Below are positions 50,743-61,627 of a stretch of 64,000 bases of DNA, in pieces (position 1 is the first letter of the stretch; every line of letters begins with the position of its first letter). The notes beneath the pieces were generated by a model. It did no database searches and had not been told where the DNA came from. It worked only from the letters and a program-made list of their open reading frames with translations. The stretch is from Muribaculaceae bacterium Isolate-104 (HZI) (GTDB taxonomy: Bacteria > Bacteroidota > Bacteroidia > Bacteroidales > Muribaculaceae): the NCBI GenBank assembly GCA_003762715.1, contig RIBJ01000037.1, forward strand, positions 1 to 64,000, given 5' to 3'. Made by a program: the position numbers and the translations under genes.

Positions 50743-53334
50743 TTAATTTTTAAATATCAGACCCTTGTCGCCGTCGGTGTCTATAACTATAGGATTGTCT
50801 TTGTCAACCTTCTGCGCGAGAATGTCTTTTGACAACTGGTTGAGCACGAGCCGGTGTATAGCTCTCTTGACGGGACGCGCTCCAAACTCGGGGTCGTACC
50901 CCTCCTCGGCAAGGTACCTCAGAGCCGACGGCGTAACCTCAAGCTGCACTCCGTTTTTGGCGAGCATCTTTTTTATGCCCTCAATCTGAAGACCTACAAT
51001 CTCTTCAATCTCAACCTCGTTGAGAGGAGTGAACATAATGGTTTCGTCAATACGGTTCAGGAACTCCGGACGGATAGTCTGTTTGAGCATCTCGATAACC
51101 TGAGCCTTGGTTTTCTCTATTGTCTCGTCGCGGTTTTCGGCAGTCATTGCGGCGAAATTGTCGCGGATAACATTCGAGCCCATATTGCTCGTCATTATTA
51201 TTATGGTGTTCTTGAAGTTGACCAGACGCCCCTTGTTGTCGGTAAGCCTGCCGTCGTCAAGCACCTGCAGCAATATATTGAAAACATCGGGGTGAGCCTT
51301 CTCTATCTCGTCGAAAAGCACTACCGAATAGGGCTTGCGGCGCACTGCCTCTGTGAGCTGACCGCCTTCGTCGTAGCCTACATATCCCGGAGGCGCTCCG
51401 ACAAGACGGCTCACAGTATGCTTCTCCTGGTACTCGCTCATGTCGATTCGTGTCATCATGTTCTCGTCATCGAACAGATACTCGGCAAGCGCCTTGGCAA
51501 GCTCGGTCTTGCCCACACCGGTTGTGCCGAGGAATATGAACGACCCTATAGGACGGCGGGGGTCATTAAGACCCGCACGGCTGCGGCGCACCGCATCGGC
51601 AATAGCCCTGATAGCCTCCTCCTGACCCACAACACGGTTGTGAAGCTCATCCTCAAGGTGGAGCAGCTTGTCTTTTTCACTCTGCACCATCTTGTTTACC
51701 GGAATACCGGTCCAGCGAGAAACCACATCGGCAATATCCTCCGCGTCGACCTCCTCCTTTATAAGAGCCTTTTCGCCCTGCATCATGCCCAGCTGTGCCT
51801 GGATTTCAGCATTCTCTCGCTCCTTTTCCTGTATGCGTGAATACCTGATTTCGGCAACCTTGGCATAATCGCCTTCTCTCTCGGCACGGTCTGCCTCAAA
51901 ATTCAGCTGTTCAATGTCTATTTTGTTCTGCTGTATACGGTTTATCAAATCCTTTTCAGCTTTCCACTTGGCGGTGAATTCCTTCTCCTCCTCGCGCATT
52001 GAAGCGAGATCTTTTTCAATCTCCTTGACCTTGGCAGTGTCGCCCTCGCGTTTTATCGCCTCGCGCTCAATCTCCTTCTGGGCTATCTTGCGCGAAATCT
52101 CGTCAAGAGCCTGCGGCACCGAATCAACCTCAAGGCGCAGCTTTGACGCCGCCTCATCCACAAGGTCAATAGCCTTGTCTGGCAGAAAACGGTCTGTTAT
52201 ATAGCGCTCCGACAGCTGCACCGCAGCAATAATCGCCTCATCACGGATACGCACCTTGTGGTGGTTTTCGTAACGTTCCTTGAGCCCGCGCAGTATCGCG
52301 ATTGCGCTCATCTCGTCAGGCTCGTTCACCATTACTTTCTGAAAACGGCGCTCAAGAGCCTTGTCTTTCTCGAAATACTTCTGGTACTCGTCAAGCGTTG
52401 TGGCACCGATGCTCCTCAGCTCGCCGCGCGCAAGCGCAGGCTTAAGTATATTGGCGGCATCCATGGCACCCTCGCCCTTGCCGGCTCCTACAAGAGTGTG
52501 TATCTCGTCTATGAACAGAATTATCTCGCCGTCGCTCTGGGTCACCTCGTTGACAATAGCCTTAAGACGCTCCTCAAACTCGCCTTTGTACTTGGCTCCC
52601 GCTACTAGAGCGCCCATGTCAAGCGAAAAAATCTGTTTGGAGCGAAGATTTTCAGGCACATCGCCACGCACAATTCTCTGCGCGAGACCCTCGGCAATGG
52701 CAGTCTTGCCGGTTCCCGGCTCACCTATCAGCATAGGATTGTTTTTTGTACGCCTGCTCAGAATCTGAAGCACACGGCGAATCTCGTCATCTCTGCCTAT
52801 TACCGGGTCCAGCTTGCCGGAACGCGCCCGCTCGTTCAGATTTATAGCATATTTGCCAAGGGCGTTATAGGTTTCCTCCGCGCTTTGGTCGGTGGCTTTC
52901 TTACCCTTGCGCAACTCCTCGACAGCTCCGCGCAGCTCCTTTTCGCTGAGACCGGCATCCTTAAGGATAGCCGATGCAGGCGAATTTATCTCGAAAACAG
53001 CAAGCAGCAGCGCCTCAAGGGTCACATACTCATCGCCCTGCTTCTTGGCAATATCCACCGCCTTCTGCAACACATCTTTGGAAGTGCGGCTAAGGTATGG
53101 CTCTCCGCCGGACACCTTCGGCTGTGCGGCAATCTCCTTGTCTACCGCAGACATAACCATAGGCAGTCCCGCACCGGTCTTGGCAAAAATAAATTTTACC
53201 AACGACTCTCCCTCTGACAAAACAGCCTTCAGAATATGAACCGGCTCTATAGCCTGGCTACCATTGTTTCTGGTCAGTTCAACCGCCTTCTGAATAGCCT
53301 CTTGCGACTTAATTGTGAAATTGTTGAAATTCAT
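50743..53334 (-). CDS. clpB: ATP-dependent disaggregase ClpB
   Basis: The 863-residue Hsp100 chaperone rescues aggregated proteins with DnaK. It has the double-Clp N-domain (1-145), AAA1 with GEPGTGKT and [10 protein letters not shown], the coiled-coil M-domain (about 400-525, charged Glu/Lys/Arg repeats) and AAA2 with [11 protein letters not shown] and the [13 protein letters not shown] segment. The length is normal. No clear TAnnTTTG element is seen upstream, so a heat-shock promoter of another type is possible. Confidence 0.96.
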   Translation of the reverse strand: MNFNNFTIKSQEAIQKAVELTRNNGSQAIEPVHILKAVLSEGESLVKFIFAKTGAGLPMVMSAVDKEIAAQPKVSGGEPYLSRTSKDVLQKAVDIAKKQGDEYVTLEALLLAVFEINSPASAILKDAGLSEKELRGAVEELRKGKKATDQSAEETYNALGKYAINLNERARSGKLDPVIGRDDEIRRVLQILSRRTKNNPMLIGEPGTGKTAIAEGLAQRIVRGDVPENLRSKQIFSLDMGALVAGAKYKGEFEERLKAIVNEVTQSDGEIILFIDEIHTLVGAGKGEGAMDAANILKPALARGELRSIGATTLDEYQKYFEKDKALERRFQKVMVNEPDEMSAIAILRGLKERYENHHKVRIRDEAIIAAVQLSERYITDRFLPDKAIDLVDEAASKLRLEVDSVPQALDEISRKIAQKEIEREAIKREGDTAKVKEIEKDLASMREEEKEFTAKWKAEKDLINRIQQNKIDIEQLNFEADRAEREGDYAKVAEIRYSRIQEKERENAEIQAQLGMMQGEKALIKEEVDAEDIADVVSRWTGIPVNKMVQSEKDKLLHLEDELHNRVVGQEEAIRAIADAVRRSRAGLNDPRRPIGSFIFLGTTGVGKTELAKALAEYLFDDENMMTRIDMSEYQEKHTVSRLVGAPPGYVGYDEGGQLTEAVRRKPYSVVLFDEIEKAHPDVFNILLQVLDDGRLTDNKGRLVNFKNTIIIMTSNMGSNVIRDNFAAMTAENRDETIEKTKAQVIEMLKQTIRPEFLNRIDETIMFTPLNEVEIEEIVGLQIEGIKKMLAKNGVQLEVTPSALRYLAEEGYDPEFGARPVKRAIHRLVLNQLSKDILAQKVDKDNPIVIDTDGDKGLIFKN

Positions 53335-53437
53335 AGTAACGTGAATAATCCATTTTTAAATTCTAACACACGGCATCTCAATAAGGTTTGCACCGGACGC
53401 CCTGTAATTTTCATTTTAATATTAAAGCATAAATAGC

Positions 53438-53445
53438 TACCTTTG
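53438..53445 (+). promoter_or_regulatory. -7 element of the DUF5106-to-rsmE operon
   Basis: TACCTTTG lies 29 bases before the ATG at 53475 and excludes a GTG start at 53445. Confidence 0.55.
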
Positions 53446-53474
53446 TGACTGCAATTTATGTGCCAACTTTATTA

Positions 53475-54365
53475 ATGACCGAAATGAAAAGACTTCTTTA
53501 TACCGCGCTGACCGTAATGGCAATCCTTGCGGCACTCCCCGCAAAAGCCGCTACAGACACATATTTCCCTTATCCTATAGTACCCGACTCCATAGTAACC
53601 CTTCAGGGGCGCGCCGACTTTCTCGTCACACATTTCTGGGACTTCTGCGACATGAAAAAAGGTTTTTCGTCGCGTGCCAAAATGGCAGAAGCCTTTAGCG
53701 ACTACCTGTCGTTCATGCCTCACGCATCAGCCAAAACCGTTCACAAATCCATAGCAAAACTGCTGAAGGACCTGGAAAAGCAGCCTGCCGACCAGCTGTT
53801 TTTCGCACAGAAAGCTGAAGAATTGATTCATTCCGACACATCCGAAGTTTTCAGCGACGAGCTGTTTTTACCTTTCGCAAGAGCCGTGGTTGAAAACAAA
53901 CGCATACCCGCAAAAGACAAAACCCATTTCATTGACCAGACAAAAATACTCACAGCCACTATGCTCGGCTCGCGGATGCCGGACATAGCATACACCGACC
54001 GCAACGGAAACAAAGCTGTGTTCTCGCCCGACTCGACTCAGGTAACGATACTCTTCTTCAACGAGCCCGACAACCATGAATGCCTTCTTGCCAAGGCAAG
54101 GCTCAACGCCGACTCGAAATCGTCATCGTTCATTGCCGACGGCATAATGAAAATCGTAGCCATCACAAAGACCGAACCCGGCGAAGACTGGATTTCTTTC
54201 GCAAAGACAATGCCCGAAACATGGACAGTGGGAGCGGTTCCGGACATCGACAAAATCTACGACATCCGTATAATCCCCGGATTCTATGTGATAGACCAAG
54301 GCGGAAACATACTGCTCAAAAACGCGAATATAAACCAGATTATATCAATCATTTCCAACCTCTGA
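53475..54365 (+). CDS. DUF5106-type exported protein with degenerate thioredoxin domain
   Basis: The roughly 296-residue protein has a signal peptide (MKRLLYTALTVMAILAALPAKA), an N-terminal helical DUF5106 region (about 30-165, with FLVTHFWDFCDMKKGF), and a thioredoxin-like C-terminus (about 170-296). In the usual redox position it reads FFNEPDNHECLLAKARL, so only one cysteine remains. IPGFYVIDQGGNILLKNA is the usual closing part of the fold. The start may be ATG 53475 or 53484; the promoter excludes anything earlier. It leads an operon with DoxX and mnmA. Confidence 0.75.
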   Translation: MTEMKRLLYTALTVMAILAALPAKAATDTYFPYPIVPDSIVTLQGRADFLVTHFWDFCDMKKGFSSRAKMAEAFSDYLSFMPHASAKTVHKSIAKLLKDLEKQPADQLFFAQKAEELIHSDTSEVFSDELFLPFARAVVENKRIPAKDKTHFIDQTKILTATMLGSRMPDIAYTDRNGNKAVFSPDSTQVTILFFNEPDNHECLLAKARLNADSKSSSFIADGIMKIVAITKTEPGEDWISFAKTMPETWTVGAVPDIDKIYDIRIIPGFYVIDQGGNILLKNANINQIISIISNL

Positions 54366-54370
54366 GCCAA

Positions 54371-54880
54371 ATGGGAAAGCTAAACGAAATCATAGCCTCG
54401 ACATTTGTCAGATGCACAGGCTACACATATTCCAACATGGCAAGACTGTTTATCAGGCTGTTTGTCGGTGTGATGTTCATGCAGTTCGGCATAAGGCATC
54501 TCGTAAACTACGAAGCAATGGCAAACACCTTCCCGACCATACTCGGCTGGAGTTCCCAGACATGCCTTATACTCATGATTGTTATCGAGATAGTGTGCTC
54601 GCTTCTGATTATGACCGGCTTTCTCACCAGAATAGCCACAATACCGCCTATCATATCCATGGTCGCTGCCGAATACTATATACTGCACGACCTTGTGCCG
54701 CACACCTCGGTCTACGGACTTGATTCAGTTCAGCCCGGCTATCTGCCGATAATGTTCATCGGCATATACCTGTTCATACTGCTTGCCGGTCCCGGCAAAA
54801 TTTCGCTCGACTATTTCATATCCATCTTCCTGATAGGCAGACACGGCAAAAACGAGAGCGAAGAACTTGAGGAAGTATAA
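54371..54880 (+). CDS. DoxX-family membrane protein
   Basis: The 169-residue protein has four membrane helices. IRLFVGVMFMQFGIRHLVNYEAM opens the DoxX core, and the later helices are LILMIVIEIVCSLLIMTGFL, IPPIISMVAAEYYI and FIGIYLFILLAGPG. DoxX relatives often go with quinone-linked redox or oxidative-stress proteins; this one follows a thioredoxin-fold protein by five bases. ATG 54371 is the first sensible start. The substrate is unknown. Confidence 0.8.
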   Translation: MGKLNEIIASTFVRCTGYTYSNMARLFIRLFVGVMFMQFGIRHLVNYEAMANTFPTILGWSSQTCLILMIVIEIVCSLLIMTGFLTRIATIPPIISMVAAEYYILHDLVPHTSVYGLDSVQPGYLPIMFIGIYLFILLAGPGKISLDYFISIFLIGRHGKNESEELEEV

Positions 54881-54891
54881 CATTTTGACTG

Positions 54892-56001
54892 ATGAATATA
54901 GCGGTACTGATATCCGGAGGCGTTGACAGCGCGGTTGCCGTTCACCGCCTCGTAGAGCAGGGACACTCCCTGCACCTATTCTATATAAGAATCGGGCTTG
55001 ATGTAAGCGAAGGCGGAGACTGCTACGCGGAAGAGGACATAGAAATGTGCCGTGCGATAGCTGCCCGCTACAAACTGCCGCTTGACATTGTGTCGCTCCA
55101 CAACGAGTATTGGGACAATGTCATGGAGTACGCCATAAACGCCGTCAAGGCAGGGCTCACCCCGAACCCCGACATAATGTGCAACCGGATGATTAAATTC
55201 GGATTCTTTGAACAGCGGTGGGGACACGAGTTTGACCGCACCGCCACCGGGCACTACGCCAACACAATAGAACAGGACGGGCTTGTGTATCTCGCAACCG
55301 CTCCCGACCCGGTGAAAGACCAGACCGACTTCCTTGCACGCATAACATACCCGCAGCTTAAACACCTGATATTCCCTATCGGCGACATGCCCAAAAGCGC
55401 TGTGCGCGAAACCGCCATGTCGCTGAAACTGCCCAATGCTTTCCGCAAAGACAGCCAAGGGATATGCTTCCTCGGCAAAATAAACTACAACGATTTCATA
55501 AGGCGCCACCTCGGAGAGAAAAAGGGGCCCATAGTCGAAATAGAGACCGGCAAAAAAATCGGCGAGCACAACGGCTTTTGGTTCCACACAATCGGACAGC
55601 GCAAAGGGCTGGGACTCAGCGGAGGTCCGTGGTATGTGGTCAAAAAATGCGTCAATGACAACGTTGTCTATGTGTCGCGCGGATACGACACCGAAAAACA
55701 ATATGGCAACCTGCTGCACCTCGACCAGATACACTGGATTACCCGCGACCCGTGGGGCGAATCATGCGACCATGTGCCCGTGACATTCAAAAACCGCCAT
55801 TCACCCGAATTTCTATCCGGCACACTCACCAGGCTGCAAGACGGAGAGTACCTTATTGAAAGCGACACCAAAGTACAAGGCATCGCTCCGGGACAATACG
55901 GCGTAATCTATGACCGCAGCAGCAAAATATGCTTCGGCTCCGGAATCATCACCGGACGGCAGATAAACCACACTCATTCCAACCAAACACTACCGCTATG
56001 A
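54892..56001 (+). CDS. mnmA: tRNA-specific 2-thiouridylase MnmA
   Basis: The 369-residue enzyme thiolates U34 of tRNA-Lys, -Glu and -Gln. The ATP-pyrophosphatase loop SGGVDS is at 8-13, the catalytic Cys97 in [13 protein letters not shown] and the second Cys192 in DSQGICFLG, all in normal places. The C-terminal beta-barrel is present. Its stop overlaps the next start as ATGA. It is the third gene of the operon starting at 53475. Confidence 0.94.
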   Translation: MNIAVLISGGVDSAVAVHRLVEQGHSLHLFYIRIGLDVSEGGDCYAEEDIEMCRAIAARYKLPLDIVSLHNEYWDNVMEYAINAVKAGLTPNPDIMCNRMIKFGFFEQRWGHEFDRTATGHYANTIEQDGLVYLATAPDPVKDQTDFLARITYPQLKHLIFPIGDMPKSAVRETAMSLKLPNAFRKDSQGICFLGKINYNDFIRRHLGEKKGPIVEIETGKKIGEHNGFWFHTIGQRKGLGLSGGPWYVVKKCVNDNVVYVSRGYDTEKQYGNLLHLDQIHWITRDPWGESCDHVPVTFKNRHSPEFLSGTLTRLQDGEYLIESDTKVQGIAPGQYGVIYDRSSKICFGSGIITGRQINHTHSNQTLPL

Positions 56002-56609
56002 CAGACAGAGTGAGACTAAAAGTGCTCGGAATTTCTTACAGCCAGATTCAGACAGGAGCCTACGCACTGATTCTTGCCCAGTCCGACGGTCCGTACCGCA
56101 TACCGGTAGTCATCGGCGCCGCCGAAGCACAGTCAATAGCTTTGAGAATGGAGAGCATTACCCCTCCACGACCTATGACCCACGACCTGTTTGTTAGTTT
56201 CGCCCACGCGTTCGGGGTCAAGCTGACAGATGTGTTCATATACAAATTCGAGGACGGAATTTTCTCATCAGAACTGACATTTACCGACGGAGAGCGCACC
56301 ATAAAAATCGACTCCAGGACATCCGATGCCATAGCGATAGCCATGCGCACAGGAACACCGATATACACAACCCGAAACATTCTCGACGAAACCGGTTTCA
56401 TAATGGAAGTCCAGTCAGATGAAGACCTCGACAACGACGATGAGGACTCCGACCAGGACTACTCCGTCGAAACGCCATTTTCTGAGCCGAAACTCGAAAA
56501 CTACACCGTGGAAGAGCTCGAACGCACCCTTGAGAAACTAATCCGCGACGAGCAATACGAAGAAGCCGCCAAAGTCAGCGAACTGATTAAAAAGAAAAAG
56601 AACCGATAA
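55998..56609 (+). CDS. Bifunctional nuclease (BFN/DUF151) with C-terminal UVR motif
   Basis: The 203-residue protein has the BFN domain (about 3-135: [52 protein letters not shown]), an acidic linker ([14 protein letters not shown]), and a UVR domain at 168-203 ([20 protein letters not shown]). Proteins of this kind have been reported to cut DNA and RNA, while UVR motifs mediate contact with UvrB or Clp partners. ATG 55998 overlaps the mnmA stop by four bases. Confidence 0.88.
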   Translation: MTDRVRLKVLGISYSQIQTGAYALILAQSDGPYRIPVVIGAAEAQSIALRMESITPPRPMTHDLFVSFAHAFGVKLTDVFIYKFEDGIFSSELTFTDGERTIKIDSRTSDAIAIAMRTGTPIYTTRNILDETGFIMEVQSDEDLDNDDEDSDQDYSVETPFSEPKLENYTVEELERTLEKLIRDEQYEEAAKVSELIKKKKNR

Positions 56610-56642
56610 GCATAAAAAAACCAACATTCATTGTCACCGATT

Positions 56643-58025
56643 ATGTCAAGTATAGTTTTTCGTCTGATAATACTCAACTTCCTCCAGTTTGCCGTGTGGG
56701 GAAGCTACCTAACATGCCTCGGACAATACCTCGGCTCAGCCGGTATCGGAGCTGACATAGCACTGTTCTACAGTGTGCAGGGTCTCGTATCGATATTCAT
56801 GCCGGCTATCATAGGCATTATCGCCGACAAATGGATTCCGGCTCAGAAAATGCTTGGTTTGTGCCACCTGCTTGCCGCCGCATTCATGGGAGCGGCCTGG
56901 TACTACGGCTACACCCACACCGAACTTGAGTTTGCCCCCTTCTTCACTCTCTACTCCCTCAGCGTGGCTTTCTACATGCCCACAATAGCACTCGCAAACT
57001 CCACCGCATTCAAAATACTGCACAGCCACGGCAAAAATCCGGTCGAGGCATTCCCTCCGATAAGAGTGCTCGGCACAGTAGGGTTCATAGCCTCCATGTG
57101 GTTTGTAAACTCGGTATACTACCACGAAGGCTCTTTCGGATTCACACTCAGCGAGTCAAACCCCTTTGCCGACTACCGCTTCCAGTACACCGACATGCAG
57201 CTTCTCACCTGCGCTGCACTCGGTCTGCTGCTCGGACTTTTCTGCCTCACCCTGCCCAAATGCGCCCTCGCCTCACGGAGCGACAGACACTCGTTTGCCG
57301 AAAACTTCGGACTGTCGGCTTTCAGGCTGTTTTCCGACAAGCGAATGGCTATATTCTTTATATTCTCCATGCTCCTCGGCGTGGCTCTTCAGATTACCAA
57401 CGGATTTGCCACCACCTTCATATCCAGCTTCAAAGGGGTGGCTGAGTACGCCACAACATTCGGTGCGAACAACGCTACCCTGCTGACCTCGCTCTCCCAG
57501 ATTTCCGAAGCGGCATGCATTCTGCTCATACCCTTCTTTCTCAAGAAATACGGCATCAAGAAAGTCATGCTCATTGCAATGGCAGCCTGGGTACTGCGTT
57601 TCGCCTTCTTCGGGCTTGGCAACCCCGGCGGCGGATTGTGGCTGTTCATCCTGTCAATGCTCGTCTACGGAGTGGCATTCGACTTCTTCAACGTATCGGG
57701 CGCCCTGTTTGTCGAGCAGGAAACCAACGACTCTATCAAATCATCGGCGCAAGGACTGTTCATGCTCATGACCAACGGCATAGGAGCTTCCGTCGGCACA
57801 CTTATAGCCGGCGAGATTGTAAACGCCTACTGCTCATGGCAGACAATAGACGGAAAATCATATATGCTCGGCAACTGGCAGACTCCGTGGTTCATTTTCG
57901 CGGCATACTCCCTCGTTGTGTGCATACTCTTCGCCATATTGTTCAAATACAGACCCATCCCTCCGGTGCCGGCTGCGGATGCCGACATATCCAAGGCTGA
58001 GAACACATCGCTTGAAATAGAATAA
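56643..58025 (+). CDS. Nucleoside permease, NupG-type major facilitator
   Basis: The 460-residue inner-membrane protein has 12 helices. IILNFLQFAVWGSYLTCLGQYL at the N-terminus and the motif PPIRVLGTVGFIASMW near 135-150 are typical of the nucleoside:H+ symporter family (NupG/XapB). Helix 10 carries GVAFDFFNVSGALFVEQE. The start at 56643 (ATG) is chosen over the TTG at 56631. rsmE starts one base after the stop. Confidence 0.88.
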   Translation: MSSIVFRLIILNFLQFAVWGSYLTCLGQYLGSAGIGADIALFYSVQGLVSIFMPAIIGIIADKWIPAQKMLGLCHLLAAAFMGAAWYYGYTHTELEFAPFFTLYSLSVAFYMPTIALANSTAFKILHSHGKNPVEAFPPIRVLGTVGFIASMWFVNSVYYHEGSFGFTLSESNPFADYRFQYTDMQLLTCAALGLLLGLFCLTLPKCALASRSDRHSFAENFGLSAFRLFSDKRMAIFFIFSMLLGVALQITNGFATTFISSFKGVAEYATTFGANNATLLTSLSQISEAACILLIPFFLKKYGIKKVMLIAMAAWVLRFAFFGLGNPGGGLWLFILSMLVYGVAFDFFNVSGALFVEQETNDSIKSSAQGLFMLMTNGIGASVGTLIAGEIVNAYCSWQTIDGKSYMLGNWQTPWFIFAAYSLVVCILFAILFKYRPIPPVPAADADISKAENTSLEIE

Positions 58026-58026
58026 C

Positions 58027-58743
58027 ATGATTCAGTTTTACGCCCCCGACATACTTACCGACCCGGTATTGCCCGAAAGCGACTCGCAGCACTGCTGCCG
58101 GGTGCTACGCATGGGAGCCGGCGATGAGATTGAAGTAATTGACGGCAAAGGCAACCGCTACAGTTGCACAATAACCGCACCCCACTCCAGACACACTGCT
58201 GTGGAAGTGCGCGACTGCACACCCGTGCCACTGTCATGGAGCCAGAACATCACTGTTGCGGTAGCTCCCACAAAGCACCTCGACAGAATGGAATGGCTGG
58301 TTGAAAAACTCACTGAAATCGGCGTCAACAGAATAATACCCCTCCACTGCGCCCGTTCCGAACGCAAGGAAATAAAAACCGAACGGCTTGAGAAAATTGC
58401 CGTTTCCGCCATGAAGCAGTCGCTGAAAGCCCACCTGCCGGAGATTTTGCCCATGACACCGTTTGCCGCTGTCGCGGCAATGCCATGCACGCAAAAATTC
58501 ATAGCTTACTGTGACCGTTCACTGCCCAGGCTCCTGCTCGCCGGGCAATACCGTCCCCACACCGACGCCATGATACTGATCGGTCCGGAAGGCGACTTTT
58601 CACCCGAGGAAATCAAATCAGCACTTGAACTCGGATTCACACCGGTGAGCCTTGGCGACAACCGCCTTCGCACCGAAACAGCCGCACTGTTCGCATGTTC
58701 CACTTTCCATGTGCTTGACATGGCATCAGACCACGGCAGATAA
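58027..58743 (+). CDS. rsmE: 16S rRNA (uracil1498-N3)-methyltransferase
   Basis: The 238-residue SPOUT enzyme methylates U1498 of 16S rRNA. The N-terminal PUA-like domain (1-70) is followed by the knot with MILIGPEGDFSPEEI and SLGDNRLRTETAALFA. It is the last gene of the operon; 87 bases separate it from the TPR gene. Confidence 0.93.
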   Translation: MIQFYAPDILTDPVLPESDSQHCCRVLRMGAGDEIEVIDGKGNRYSCTITAPHSRHTAVEVRDCTPVPLSWSQNITVAVAPTKHLDRMEWLVEKLTEIGVNRIIPLHCARSERKEIKTERLEKIAVSAMKQSLKAHLPEILPMTPFAAVAAMPCTQKFIAYCDRSLPRLLLAGQYRPHTDAMILIGPEGDFSPEEIKSALELGFTPVSLGDNRLRTETAALFACSTFHVLDMASDHGR

Positions 58744-58830
58744 CCGTCCGGCAACACCTATTATATATGACGGCATAGCTACAATAGTTTCATTTTCATA
58801 TCGACAATCGCAAGTAAACATCACATTCTT

Positions 58831-60423
58831 ATGAATATCAAAAACATAGCCCTTTCAATTGTGTTAGCGTCGTCCACTGCGACGGGCATTGCACAGACAA
58901 CCGCCGACTCACCCATGTCGCGCGCGGTGATGAGCGTATACGACAAAATGATTGAAGAAAATCCCGCCGACTACGAAACCCTCTTCGCACGAGGCTCGGA
59001 ATACTACAACCAGGATGACTATATCAAGGCTCTCGACGACATCAACTCCGCTCTGCGCTATGCTCCCGAAAACGCCAAAGACCTGAGATTCGGAGCATAC
59101 AGACTGCGTGCGGCTATAAACGAACGGCAGCACCGTTTCAACGACGCATACAACGACATCAACTCCGCACTCGCGATTTTTTCCGAATCGCCCGCCTGCA
59201 TACAGCAGCGCGCCAACATAGAATTTGAACTCGGCAAATACTCCGACGCCAAATACGACTACAACCGCCTGCTCGGACGCTACCCCCGCAACCAGGAAGC
59301 CCTGTTCGGTCTCGCCAGAGTAGCTGTAAAAGAAAACAACATAGGTTTAGCCAATGACTACGCCGACCGCGCGGTAGAGATGATGCCGTATGCCGCAGAC
59401 TCATACATTCGCCGCGCAGGCGTGCGCTCCATGATGGACAACGCCGAAGGCGCGGTCGATGACTATATCATAGCCCTCACCACCGACGACGCCTCAAACT
59501 CGCGTGCCCTCGGCGCTCTTGTGGCTCTTGCCGACAAAAACTACCCCGCCGTGATGAACGGGCTCTCAAGAGCCATCCGCCAGGCTCCGCGTGTAGGCAT
59601 GTTCTACTACATCCGCGCCGCCATTGCCGAGGCTCACCACAACTACACTTCCGCTATCTCCGACTACGACAAGATTCTAAACGACAAGCTCTACTCATAT
59701 GCCGGGCTGAACTCTTCTCTCGCAAAATGCTTCTATGCCCTCGGACAGTACGACACAGCCCTCGCCAACGCCGACTATGCCATAAGCGCCACCTCCGACA
59801 ACGCTCCCTACTACGCCCTCAAAGCCGATATCCTTATTGCTCTCGGCGAGTACAGCGAAGCCCTTGCCAACGCTGAAAGAGCATTGCAGAAAGACCCCTC
59901 ATCCAAAGCTGCATTCCAGGCTAAGGCAAACGCCCAGATTGCACTCGGAAACCCGGCGGAAGCATCTGTGACTCTTGCCGAGGCGCTGCTCGCCGACCCT
60001 TCCGACCCACAGCTCCTTGTGAACCGCGCATGGCTGTGCGAAACAAAACTCAACCAGCCCGACCTTGCCAGAAACCTTTACGAAAGAGCTGCCGCCGACA
60101 ACGACCCCGCCAATGTAAAATCACTGAAAGGGTTCGCCCTGTACCGACTCGGAAAAGAAAATGAGGCAGACTCGTGGTTCACATCGCTGCTCAACAACGA
60201 AAACGACAATGACGGACTGATAAACTACTATGCCGCATGTTACTACGCCGAAAAAGGCAGCCTTGAAAAAGCTGCCGACTGCATGGAAAAGTCTCTTGAA
60301 AAAGGGTACGCCAACTATCACAACTGGGTAGACTGCAACGGACCCGTGACTGTAGCCGCTCTCCGTGACACCCCCAGATTCAAAGGCTATATATCGCGGT
60401 TCTCACCGATATTCAACCGCTGA
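58831..60423 (+). CDS. Exported tetratricopeptide-repeat protein
   Basis: The 530-residue protein has a signal peptide (to about 22) and roughly 12 TPR units covering most of its length. Examples are ALFARGSEYYNQDDYIKALD, FGLARVAVKENNIGLANDYA, ALKADILIALGEYSEALANA and ALYRLGKENEADSWFTSL. It is probably a periplasmic scaffold; partner unknown. Its 3' end overlaps the convergent acetyltransferase gene by 37 bases. No promoter with an exact -7 element was seen. Confidence 0.85.
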   Translation: MNIKNIALSIVLASSTATGIAQTTADSPMSRAVMSVYDKMIEENPADYETLFARGSEYYNQDDYIKALDDINSALRYAPENAKDLRFGAYRLRAAINERQHRFNDAYNDINSALAIFSESPACIQQRANIEFELGKYSDAKYDYNRLLGRYPRNQEALFGLARVAVKENNIGLANDYADRAVEMMPYAADSYIRRAGVRSMMDNAEGAVDDYIIALTTDDASNSRALGALVALADKNYPAVMNGLSRAIRQAPRVGMFYYIRAAIAEAHHNYTSAISDYDKILNDKLYSYAGLNSSLAKCFYALGQYDTALANADYAISATSDNAPYYALKADILIALGEYSEALANAERALQKDPSSKAAFQAKANAQIALGNPAEASVTLAEALLADPSDPQLLVNRAWLCETKLNQPDLARNLYERAAADNDPANVKSLKGFALYRLGKENEADSWFTSLLNNENDNDGLINYYAACYYAEKGSLEKAADCMEKSLEKGYANYHNWVDCNGPVTVAALRDTPRFKGYISRFSPIFNR

Positions 60424-60932
60424 TAGACATAGGCGTCCTCATATCTTGAGCCGACACGGAGCCAGGAACGCAACCTGCCGCATATACCATAGCCGAGCGA
60501 CTCGAACATACGGCGGCAAGGCTCATTGCCGGCGGGCACCACAGCCCAAAGCTGATGCATGCCGAGCCTCATGAAGCAATAGCGCTCAAGCAGAGCCACC
60601 GCCATATAACCGTAGCCCATGCGGCGCACGCTCCCGTCAACAAGAATGCCAATTCCAGCCCGGAGATTCACCGGGTCGAAATCATACAGATCGGCAGTGC
60701 CAACAGCTCTGCCGGTCTTTTTTTCCTCTATAACCAGCCTCAGCTGGCGCGCGGCAAACACATCCGCGTCATAACAGGCTATGTACTCCTCCAGCTGCCT
60801 GCGCGAAAAAGGAGCCGTGGCACACCCCACATTCCACAGCCTCGTATCATTCTCCCAAAGATACAGACTGTCAAGGTCTCCCGGCTCGAGAGCCCTCAGT
60901 ACAATACTGTCGTTGCTAAGTAATGCATCCAT
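60387..60932 (-). CDS. RimJ/RimL-like GNAT acetyltransferase
   Basis: The 181-residue protein has the Acetyltransf_3 layout: SIVLRALEPGDLDSLYLWEN at the start, then GTADLYDFDPVNLRAGIGIL, VRRMGYGYMAVALLERYCF with the acetyl-CoA loop, and NEPCRRMFESLGY. Relatives acetylate ribosomal proteins, amino sugars or spermidine. Start 60932 (MDALLSND) is four bases from the recR stop, so it belongs to the recR operon. Confidence 0.86.
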   Translation of the reverse strand: MDALLSNDSIVLRALEPGDLDSLYLWENDTRLWNVGCATAPFSRRQLEEYIACYDADVFAARQLRLVIEEKKTGRAVGTADLYDFDPVNLRAGIGILVDGSVRRMGYGYMAVALLERYCFMRLGMHQLWAVVPAGNEPCRRMFESLGYGICGRLRSWLRVGSRYEDAYVYQRLNIGENRDI

Positions 60933-60936
60933 GATT

Positions 60937-61563
60937 TCACTGATTGAATGAATCGCTGAAAAGAGTGCGCTGCAGCAAAGAGCGCCCCAGAGTAAGCTCG
61001 TCCGTGTACTCGATTTCATTGCCCACAGCCATTCCTCTTGCAAGCTGTGTTATTCTGACCCCCTCCAGCGCGCCGAGCTTGCGAAAAATATAAAAATTGG
61101 TAGTGTCACCCTCCATGGTAGCGGCGAGCGCCAGTATCACCTCGGTAATACCTTCATCAGCCACACGCCTCACAAGGCTGTCTATCTCAAGCTGGTCGGG
61201 ACCCACTCCGTCCATCGGCGATATCACACCGCCGAGAACATGATACACACCGTTGTACTGACCGGTGTTTTCTATGCTCATCACGTCACGCACATTCTCC
61301 ACAACACACACCGTCTTGTGGTCGCGCTGCGGTGAGGCGCACACCGGACACACCTCCGTTTCCGAGATATTATGACACTCCCCGCAGTAGCGGATATTCT
61401 TGCGAAGGTCTATTATAGCCTCGCCCAGCGCGATACCCTCGCTCTCGTCGCGCCGCAGTATATGCAATGCGAGACGCAATGCTGTCTTGCGTCCCACTCC
61501 CGGAAGCCTCGACAGCTCCCTTACTGCATTTTCAAGCAAACCTGATGCGTATTCTTCATCCAT
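60937..61563 (-). CDS. recR: Recombination protein RecR
   Basis: The 208-residue protein loads RecA with RecF and RecO. It has the helix-hairpin-helix ([16 protein letters not shown], 18-33), a zinc finger with Cys60, Cys63, Cys72 and Cys75, and a Toprim domain beginning [10 protein letters not shown]. Length is normal. Start 61563 follows the promoter element TAAATTTG (61579-61572) by eight bases; the frame upstream to 61620 is discarded. Confidence 0.94.
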   Translation of the reverse strand: MDEEYASGLLENAVRELSRLPGVGRKTALRLALHILRRDESEGIALGEAIIDLRKNIRYCGECHNISETEVCPVCASPQRDHKTVCVVENVRDVMSIENTGQYNGVYHVLGGVISPMDGVGPDQLEIDSLVRRVADEGITEVILALAATMEGDTTNFYIFRKLGALEGVRITQLARGMAVGNEIEYTDELTLGRSLLQRTLFSDSFNQ

Positions 61564-61571
61564 AACTACTG

Positions 61572-61598
61572 CAAATTTACTGCTTTTTATTAATTTTG
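61572..61598. promoter_or_regulatory. Overlapping divergent promoters of recR and panC
   Basis: TAAATTTG on the minus strand (61579-61572) serves recR and TAATTTTG on the plus strand (61591-61598) serves panC. The two -7 boxes are 11 bases apart, so polymerase cannot occupy both. Confidence 0.55.
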
Positions 61599-61627
61599 CA
61601 CCGTATTTTTCACAGATCACTACTTAC

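Noticed and set aside
61400-61627. Extended N-terminus of panC
   Set aside because: It is antisense to recR and includes the promoter; PanC families start at [10 protein letters not shown].
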